Origin: JAXFPC01 sp034180005
GTDB lineage: Bacteria > Bacillota > Negativicutes > Acidaminococcales > Acidaminococcaceae
Direction of reading: 5' to 3'
Assembly (NCBI GenBank): GCA_034180005.1
Contig: JAXFPC010000067.1
Coordinates: 34,826 to 98,825, forward strand
DNA: 64,000 bases
Below are positions 58,272 to 64,000 of the stretch, in pieces. Each line of letters starts with the position of its first letter. Position 1 is the stretch's first letter. The position numbers and the translations under genes were made by a program. The notes under the pieces are model-generated. The model searched no databases, was not told the DNA's origin, and worked only from the letters and a program-made list of their open reading frames with translations.

Positions 58272-61200
58272 TTATGCTCCGGCGGCAATTTCCATAAGGC
58301 AATCTCCGCTGGCGACTTTTTCGCCGGCAATCACGTAGATTTCACTGATAATGCCGTCTATGGGAGCGGAAAGGGTAGTTTCCATTTTCATAGCTTCCGT
58401 TATTACCAAAGGAGTTCCTTTGGTGACAGCCTGACCTTTCTCAACGAGAAGTTTGACCACGGAGCCGGAAAGTGAAGCCGCAATTTCTCCGGGAGCAGCT
58501 TTATTCGCTTTTTTTCTGGAAACTTCCGTTATTTTGGCGTTGCGATCTTTAACATCAATTTCTCGAGGGAGACCGTTGAATTCAAAGAAGACAGTTCTTG
58601 TTCCCGACGCGTTCGATTCGGAAATGTGATCCAGTTTGATCACGAGAATTTTCCCCTGTTCTATTTCGACGCGAATCTCTTCGCCGGGAGTCATGCCGAA
58701 AAAGAATGTGGGCGTGTCCAGTACGGAAACATCTCCGAATAATTTATTGCGTTCAACCCAGTCCGTGAAAACTTTGGGATAGAGGCAGTACGAAATAACA
58801 GCTTCATCAGTGGTGGGCGCTTCCATTTCCGCAAGTTTGATGCGAACCGCCTCGAAATCGACAGGCGGCAAGGCGGCGCCGGGACGCCCTGTAAGAGCTT
58901 GTTTGCCTTTAAGAATTATTTGCTGCAGCTTTTCAGGGAAGCCTTGATAAGGTACGCCGATGCGTCCTTCAAAAAATTCTACAACCGAGGACGGAAAATC
59001 CAGCAGATCGCCTTGGGCGTAGATACTTTCTTCTGTAAGATCATTTTGCACCATGAAAAGAGCCATGTCGCCGACTACTTTGGAAGAGGGAGTGACTTTT
59101 ATCAGATCTCCGAACATCATGGAAACGCGATGATACATTTCCTTTATTTCATCCCAACGGGATATAAGTCCGAGAGCCTGAGCCTGTTGCTTGAGATTTG
59201 TGTACTGACCTCCCGGCATTTCGTGCACATAGACTTCGGGATTGGGGAAGTTCTCTGTTTTATCGGCAGCTTTGTAGTAAGGGCGGACCGTTTCCCAGTA
59301 GCGGGACAATTTGTTCATGGCATCAACGTCCAAGTGCGGTTGGCGAGGATGCCCGCTGAGAGCGTAGATAAGACTGCTGCAACTTGGCTGGGAAGTGCCG
59401 CAGCTCATGGAGCTCATCGCCGTGTCAACTATGTCTACCCCAGCATCGATGGCTCTGGCATATGTATATATGGAATTACCGCTGCCTTCGTGAGTATGAA
59501 GGTGTATGGGGATACCAAGATACGATTTGAGCGTGCTTATCAATCTGAAAGCTGCTTCCGGTTTGAGAAGTCCGGCCATATCCTTTATAGCTATGATATT
59601 GGCTCCGGCTTTCTCCAATGCTTTGGCCAGAGTAACATAATATTGAAGATCGTATTTATCTCTGCGCGGGTCGAGAATATCTCCTGTGTAGCAAATAGCT
59701 GCCTCGGCAACCTTGCCCGTTTCCCGTACGGAATCTATGGAGAGCCGCATGTTCTCAATGCTGTTCAAACTGTCAAAAATGCGGAAAACATCAATACCGT
59801 TTTTAGCGGCCAGAGTTATAAATTTTTTCACAACATTGTCAGGGTAACTGGTATAACCTACAGCATTAGCTCCGCGCAGAAGCATTTGAAAGAGTATGTT
59901 CGGCGCAGCTTCCCGGAATTGCTGCAGCCTCTGCCAGGGACTTTCATCCAGGAAGCGGTAAGCCACGTCGAAAGTAGCCCCGCCCCAACATTCAAAAGAA
60001 AAGAGTCCGGGCAGCATGCCGGCAGTGTCGCGCATAATTCGAAGCATATCGGCGGTGCGCAGCCTTGTAGCAAAAAGTGATTGATGGGCATCACGGAAGG
60101 TTGTGTCAGTAAGCAGTACTTCCTTTTGCGCAAGTATCCATTCGGCAAGAACGTCTGGTCCGCGATTGTCCAAAATATGCTTTGCGCCTAGGGACATGAA
60201 TCCGGTGTACGCCTTGGGGAGATTGAGAGGTTCAAAATCCGGCTTGGGTTGCACGCCTACGTTGGAGTAACCGTTGACGCTGATGTCGGCTATATAATGC
60301 AGTAATTTGTTGCCGCGATCCAGCTTCTTGGGGAAAATAAAAAGTTCCGGAGTTTCGTCCACGAATTTTGTCGTATAATCTCCTGTGATGAAATGAGGAT
60401 TTTGCAGGACGTTTTCCAAAAACTGGATATTGGTTTTTACACCGCGAATGCGAAATTCTTTGAGACAACGCAGCATTTTTGTGATGGCAGTTTTGTGAGT
60501 CAGACCATGAGTGGTTGCCTTAACCAACAAAGAATCATAATAAGGCGTGATTACGGATCCGGTAAAAGCATTGCCGCCGTCAAGGCGTACACCGAAGCCG
60601 CCGCCGCTGCGATAAGTTATCAATTTTCCGGTGTCAGGCATAAAATTGTTGGCCGGATCTTCTGTGGTGATACGGCACTGAATTGCATGGCCGTGGGTAT
60701 GCAGATTTTCCTGTGAGGGAATGTCTATTTCCGGGCCGTGGATATTGTAACCTTCCGCAATTTTTATTTGCGTTTGAACAATATCTATGCCGGTTATCTG
60801 CTCGGTTACGGTATGTTCTACCTGAATGCGCGGGTTGACCTCAATGAAATAAAATTCTCCGTCAGGCGTAGCGAGAAATTCAACCGTGCCGGCGCTTAAA
60901 TAATTAACGTTGCGCATGAGCTTTACGGCTGCGGCACAAATGGCTTGACGCTGTTCTTCAGGCAAGGCGAAAGCCGGAGCTATTTCTACGAGTTTTTGGT
61001 GGCGGCGCTGTACGGAGCAATCTCTTTCAAAAAGATGAACCAGATTGCCGTACTCATCGCCTATGATTTGCACTTCTATATGTTTGGGGTTTTCAAGATA
61101 TTTTTCAAGGTAAATGGCATCGCTGCCGAAAGATTTTTTTGCTTCCTCCCTGGCCAATTGATAAGCCGAAACTGCTTCCTGCTCACCGTTTATTACGCGC

Positions 61201-61712
61201 ATGCCGCGTCCGCCGCCGCCGTTAACGGCTTTAATAATGATCGGATAGCCGTACTTATTACCAAAGTCGATTACATCAGCGAGGTTGTCTATGGGACCGT
61301 CGCTGCCGGGAATCATATTTATTCCGGCAAGTTTAGCTTGGGATCTGGCGTTAATTTTGTCACCGAACATATTTAGATGCTCAAGACGCGGTCCTATGAA
61401 AATAAGTCCTTCCTCTTGACAGCGTTTTGCTAAATGGCTGTTTTCCGATAAAAAACCGTAGCCGGGATGAATAGCGTCCACGTCGTGTTCTTTGGCTATT
61501 TTCATAATTCCTTCTATGTCGAGATAGGCTTCGATAGCATTTTTGTTTTCGCCTATCAGATAAGCTTCGTCAGCTTTGTTGCGGTGAAGCGAAAGAGTAT
61601 CTTCTTTTGAATATATTGCTACAGTACGAATACCAAGTTCATTACAGGCTCGAAAAACACGGATAGCGATTTCTCCGCGATTTGCTACAAGTACAGTATT
61701 TATTTTTTGCAT
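58272..61712 (-). CDS. pyc: Pyruvate carboxylase
   Basis: 1146 residues from ATG 61712, full family length. Biotin carboxylase (about 1-450): ANRGEIAIRVFRACNELG, PGYGFLSEN, NGGGGRGMR, and EVNPRIQVEHTVTEQITG. Carboxyltransferase (about 530-1000): LTDTTFRDAHQSLFATR, PNILFQMLLRGANAVGY, IHLHTHEGSGNSIYTY. C-terminal biotin-carrier domain (about 1075-1146) with biotin on K1109 in TEAMKMET. It makes oxaloacetate from pyruvate, bicarbonate and ATP, an anaplerotic entry to the reductive branch toward succinate or propionate in fermenting Negativicutes. It is monocistronic. Confidence 0.97.
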   Translation of the reverse strand: MQKINTVLVANRGEIAIRVFRACNELGIRTVAIYSKEDTLSLHRNKADEAYLIGENKNAIEAYLDIEGIMKIAKEHDVDAIHPGYGFLSENSHLAKRCQEEGLIFIGPRLEHLNMFGDKINARSQAKLAGINMIPGSDGPIDNLADVIDFGNKYGYPIIIKAVNGGGGRGMRVINGEQEAVSAYQLAREEAKKSFGSDAIYLEKYLENPKHIEVQIIGDEYGNLVHLFERDCSVQRRHQKLVEIAPAFALPEEQRQAICAAAVKLMRNVNYLSAGTVEFLATPDGEFYFIEVNPRIQVEHTVTEQITGIDIVQTQIKIAEGYNIHGPEIDIPSQENLHTHGHAIQCRITTEDPANNFMPDTGKLITYRSGGGFGVRLDGGNAFTGSVITPYYDSLLVKATTHGLTHKTAITKMLRCLKEFRIRGVKTNIQFLENVLQNPHFITGDYTTKFVDETPELFIFPKKLDRGNKLLHYIADISVNGYSNVGVQPKPDFEPLNLPKAYTGFMSLGAKHILDNRGPDVLAEWILAQKEVLLTDTTFRDAHQSLFATRLRTADMLRIMRDTAGMLPGLFSFECWGGATFDVAYRFLDESPWQRLQQFREAAPNILFQMLLRGANAVGYTSYPDNVVKKFITLAAKNGIDVFRIFDSLNSIENMRLSIDSVRETGKVAEAAICYTGDILDPRRDKYDLQYYVTLAKALEKAGANIIAIKDMAGLLKPEAAFRLISTLKSYLGIPIHLHTHEGSGNSIYTYARAIDAGVDIVDTAMSSMSCGTSQPSCSSLIYALSGHPRQPHLDVDAMNKLSRYWETVRPYYKAADKTENFPNPEVYVHEMPGGQYTNLKQQAQALGLISRWDEIKEMYHRVSMMFGDLIKVTPSSKVVGDMALFMVQNDLTEESIYAQGDLLDFPSSVVEFFEGRIGVPYQGFPEKLQQIILKGKQALTGRPGAALPPVDFEAVRIKLAEMEAPTTDEAVISYCLYPKVFTDWVERNKLFGDVSVLDTPTFFFGMTPGEEIRVEIEQGKILVIKLDHISESNASGTRTVFFEFNGLPREIDVKDRNAKITEVSRKKANKAAPGEIAASLSGSVVKLLVEKGQAVTKGTPLVITEAMKMETTLSAPIDGIISEIYVIAGEKVASGDCLMEIAAGA

Positions 61713-61800
61713 ACGTCCTACCTCCCGGATGTGATCATCAAAAGATCTTCGAACGATAAAGCATACAGCAGTTTTATACGTCGACAGAACTGTTTAGTTC

Positions 61801-61850
61801 ATTGTATATAAAAGGTTCTGCTTATGCAACAGTTGACAGTGATGTATACA
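61801..61850 (-). promoter_or_regulatory. pyc promoter with upstream TGTATACA palindrome
   Basis: Minus strand TTGCAT (61829-61824), 17-base spacer, TACAAT (61806-61801). The palindrome TGTATACA lies at 61843-61850, 14 bases upstream of the -35 box. The rest of 61713-62001 shows no gene. Confidence 0.6.
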
Positions 61851-62001
61851 TAATTCTTGTTGTTGTCCTCTGTAGATAGATTTTCAAGTTATCAGTTTGC
61901 AAATATTTTGCTTGTGTATTTTAAGTTAAAAGGATAACATATTGCTTACAAATAATAAATGACAATACCGCTTGAAGGTATGCTACAGGAGGAGAATTTT
62001 T

Positions 62002-63828
62002 ATGGGGGATAATCAAAAAAAGAAGCCGTTGCTGTACTATTATGTGATGGCTTTGTTTATTATTTTACTGATCAATAAGATAATAGTACCCACATTTTTC
62101 AGCCCGCAGGTGCAGCAGGTGTCATATGGCAGTTTCCTGCAGATGCTTGATGAGGGTAAGATAAAAAAAGTTGAAATAACCGATAAACAGATAGCCGGTG
62201 TAAGCAAGGACGAAAGCAGCAAAGAGATTTTTGTCACAGGTCGAGTTGAGGATCCTCAGTTTGTAGAACGTCTGATGAAAAGCAAGGTGGAATTTTCTCA
62301 GGTAGTACCTAAAGAAGATCATCCTTTGTATACTTTCTTCATGAACTGGATTATGCCTATGATTATCTTTTTTGGACTGGGGCAGCTTTTCATGAGATAT
62401 ATGAGCAGCAGGATGGGCGGCGGCAATGCTATGTCCTTCGGCAAAAGCAACGCTAAAGTCTATGTTGAAGCTCAGACCGGGAAGAGTTTTTCTGATGTGG
62501 CCGGACAAGATGAAGCGAAGGAAGCTTTGATGGAGTTGGTAGACTTTTTGCACAATCCGGGGCGTTACAAAAATATCGGCGCCAATATGCCGAAGGGAGC
62601 GTTATTGGTAGGGCCTCCCGGTACGGGTAAGACATTATTGGCCAAGGCGGTAGCAGGAGAAGCAAAGGTACCGTTTTTCAGTATCAGCGGCAGTGAGTTT
62701 GTCGAAATGTTCGTGGGCATGGGTGCCGCGCGAGTAAGAGATTTATTTAAACAGGCGCAGGAAAAAGCGCCTTGCATAGTTTTTATAGATGAAATTGATG
62801 CCATAGGCAAGAAACGTGACAATGGAGCTTTCGGAGGGAACGATGAAAGAGAGCAAACTCTCAATCAGTTGCTGTCCGAGATGGACGGCTTCGACGGAGG
62901 TAAAGGCGTAGTTATTTTGGCAGCGACAAACAGGCCTGAATCTCTGGACAAGGCATTGCTTCGACCGGGAAGATTTGACAGACGTATACCAGTTGAATTG
63001 CCGGACTTGCAAGGACGCGAAGCAATTTTACGCGTACATGCGAATAATGTCAAAGCTGCAGATAATATTGACTTCAAAGCTTTGGCAAGAGCGACTGCGG
63101 GAGCTTCAGGTGCGGAACTGGCCAATATAGTTAATGAAGCCGCTCTTAGAGCTGTAAAGCTTAATCGCGAATACGTGGAACAGGGAGATTTGGAGGAATC
63201 CATCGAGGTCGTCATTGCCGGATATCAGAGAAAAGGCGCAGTTATTTCATCGGAAGAAAAGAGAATCATTGCGTATCATGAAATTGGACACGCGCTTGTG
63301 GCCGCTATGCAGAAGGATTCCGCGCCTGTGCATAAAATAACTATAATTCCCAGAACCAATGGCGCCTTGGGTTATACCATGCAAATCAGCGAGAATGATT
63401 CCGTGCTTATGAAAAAAGAAGAACTCTTCAATAAAATTGTTACCATTACAGGTGGCAGAAGTGCTGAAGAAATAGTTTTCGGAAGTATAACGTCGGGAGC
63501 TGCGAACGACATTGAGCAGGCTACAAGGATAGCGCGCAGTATGGTAACGAGACTCGGTATGACTGAAGAGTTTGACATGATGGCCACAGAAACTATCACA
63601 AATCAATATTTGGGTGGTGATGCAAGTTTGGCGTGCAGCAGTGGTACAGCTGAAAAAATTGATGCCAAAGTTTTAGAAATTATCAAGGAGGCTCACGAAA
63701 AAGCTCGCCTATTGCTCTTGGAAAATAGAAATAAATTGGATGCTTTAGCTGAGTTTTTGCTGGAAAAAGAAACTATTACCGGAGAAGAATTTATGGCGCT
63801 GTTGAGTGAAAATAGTGTGGAAAATTGA
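62002..63828 (+). CDS. ftsH: ATP-dependent zinc metalloprotease FtsH
   Basis: 608 residues from ATG 62002 (AGGAGGAG site); the longer frame from 61972 precedes that site. Two membrane spans (about 12-30 and 110-132) flank a periplasmic domain. AAA+ module with Walker A GPPGTGKT from residue 204, Walker B IVFIDEIDAIG, second region of homology NRPESLDKALLRPGRFDR. Protease zinc motif HEIGH at 426-430 (Ile instead of the more common Ala), third ligand expected in the downstream SGAANDIEQAT region. It degrades membrane and regulatory proteins. Confidence 0.97.
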   Translation: MGDNQKKKPLLYYYVMALFIILLINKIIVPTFFSPQVQQVSYGSFLQMLDEGKIKKVEITDKQIAGVSKDESSKEIFVTGRVEDPQFVERLMKSKVEFSQVVPKEDHPLYTFFMNWIMPMIIFFGLGQLFMRYMSSRMGGGNAMSFGKSNAKVYVEAQTGKSFSDVAGQDEAKEALMELVDFLHNPGRYKNIGANMPKGALLVGPPGTGKTLLAKAVAGEAKVPFFSISGSEFVEMFVGMGAARVRDLFKQAQEKAPCIVFIDEIDAIGKKRDNGAFGGNDEREQTLNQLLSEMDGFDGGKGVVILAATNRPESLDKALLRPGRFDRRIPVELPDLQGREAILRVHANNVKAADNIDFKALARATAGASGAELANIVNEAALRAVKLNREYVEQGDLEESIEVVIAGYQRKGAVISSEEKRIIAYHEIGHALVAAMQKDSAPVHKITIIPRTNGALGYTMQISENDSVLMKKEELFNKIVTITGGRSAEEIVFGSITSGAANDIEQATRIARSMVTRLGMTEEFDMMATETITNQYLGGDASLACSSGTAEKIDAKVLEIIKEAHEKARLLLLENRNKLDALAEFLLEKETITGEEFMALLSENSVEN

Positions 63829-63868
63829 CTGTGAGTAAAAATAAACAGAAAAAAATTTAAATTAGCAC

Positions 63869-63897
63869 TTGCTAACTAAAACTATATGTGCTAGAAT
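63869..63897 (+). promoter_or_regulatory. promoter directing transcription out of the right edge
   Basis: TTGCTA (63869-63874), 17-base spacer, TAGAAT (63892-63897). The start near 63904 leads into an inverted-repeat leader and no start codon is seen before the window ends. Confidence 0.55.
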
Positions 63898-63917
63898 ATA
63901 TGTAAAGTTAGGAAAGG

Positions 63918-64000
63918 CTAACCAATGCCGATTTTCCTTCCTTATTTAGCATTACATCCTTGACCTTGACATCCTTTCTAAAAATTTTAGTGCATTGGTT
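63918..64000 (+). promoter_or_regulatory. truncated inverted-repeat leader (possible structured RNA)
   Basis: AACCAATGC at 63920-63928 is matched by GCATTGGTT at 63992-64000, enclosing 63 bases, and the pairing may continue past the window. A smaller dyad CTAAAA-ATT-TTTAG lies at about 63979-63990. This could be a leader RNA, an RNA gene or a repeat end; it is cut, so no class can be named. Confidence 0.35.

Noticed and set aside
58899..60080. 393-codon open frame on the plus strand
   Set aside because: It lies entirely antisense to pyruvate carboxylase, whose motifs are intact; no ribosome site and no recognisable protein features.
63862..63895. Possible CIRCE heat-shock operator (TTAGCACTT ... 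TGCTAG)
   Set aside because: The left arm resembles CIRCE (TTAGCACTC) but the right arm GAGTGCTAA and the 9-base gap are missing.
1..64000. CRISPR arrays, insertion sequences or prophage genes
   Set aside because: No regularly spaced direct repeats, transposase, integrase or phage structural genes were seen in the translations.

Overview
The window reads as a contiguous stretch of core chromosome from a diderm Firmicute, most probably a member of the Negativicutes. Acidaminococcaceae or a relative is my guess, and the genus cannot be fixed from this sequence alone. The reasons are a Firmicutes-style gene stock (dnaX-ybaB-recR-bofA, DegV plus a fatty acid kinase-like partner, the PRT-type PurR repressor, YitT, RlmH, a small SRP RNA) together with an outer-membrane FadL/OmpP1-type beta-barrel, which a single-membrane Firmicute should not have. 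Fermentative or anaerobic metabolism is suggested by a monomeric [FeFe]-hydrogenase-like protein, pyruvate carboxylase and two FAD-linked 2-hydroxyacid dehydrogenases. No insertion sequence, prophage or CRISPR array was seen.

Layout. 1-5.0 kb: the end of an unknown gene, an unknown membrane protein, a secreted protein, an HD hydrolase, an Rrf2 regulator with a candidate operator, a LysM protein and a flavodoxin. 5.1-11.7 kb: rsmI-metG, a 55-residue Cys-rich membrane peptide, alanine racemase, a helical-repeat protein and the FadL-type porin. 11.9-15.7 kb: a tandem pair of GlcD-type oxidoreductases and a two-domain universal stress protein. 15.8-19.3 kb: tRNA-Ser(GGA), the SRP RNA, then dnaX-ybaB-recR-bofA. 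19.5-28.8 kb: a dicarboxylate/amino-acid symporter, a CoA pyrophosphatase-type Nudix enzyme, an LCP ligase, a candidate small RNA, the fakB-fakA-fur operon, an MBL nuclease-like protein, HtrA lipoprotein and rlmH. 28.8-36 kb: gtrA - diacylglycerol kinase - LtaS-like transferase, a uracil-DNA-glycosylase-like protein, split ThrE exporter, mntP and an M20 peptidase. 36-41.4 kb: a polyphosphate module (ppx, a degenerate Ppx-HD protein, ppk). 41.5-46.2 kb: tRNA-Arg(CCT), then a two-gene unit of an orphan solute-binding lipoprotein and a membrane-bound Cache-LuxR regulator, then about 0.9 kb without a convincing gene. 46.2-53.4 kb (minus strand): pth, polysaccharide deacetylase, prs, glmU, purR, a nucleotidyltransferase, a GntR regulator and ispE. 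53.5-64 kb: YitT, the [FeFe]-hydrogenase-like protein, an HD protein that appears to start at AUA, an unknown helical protein, pyruvate carboxylase, ftsH, and a promoter leading out of the window.

The observations I rate highest are: (i) the solute-binding lipoprotein plus membrane LuxR-type regulator pair without any transporter, a candidate one-component sensing system; (ii) a two-part element AGCAGGA-N13-TGTCGAA present twice with identical spacing in intergenic DNA; (iii) an HD-domain gene with a consensus promoter and strong Shine-Dalgarno but an AUA codon at the start position; (iv) a polyphosphate locus with a second Ppx-like protein whose phosphate-binding motif is degenerate; (v) a gtrA-dgk-ltaS-like cluster in a diderm, with a 20-bp perfect hairpin covering the first ribosome binding site. 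Start codons were chosen by hand from Shine-Dalgarno spacing. All family calls come from reading the protein sequences, with no database search.
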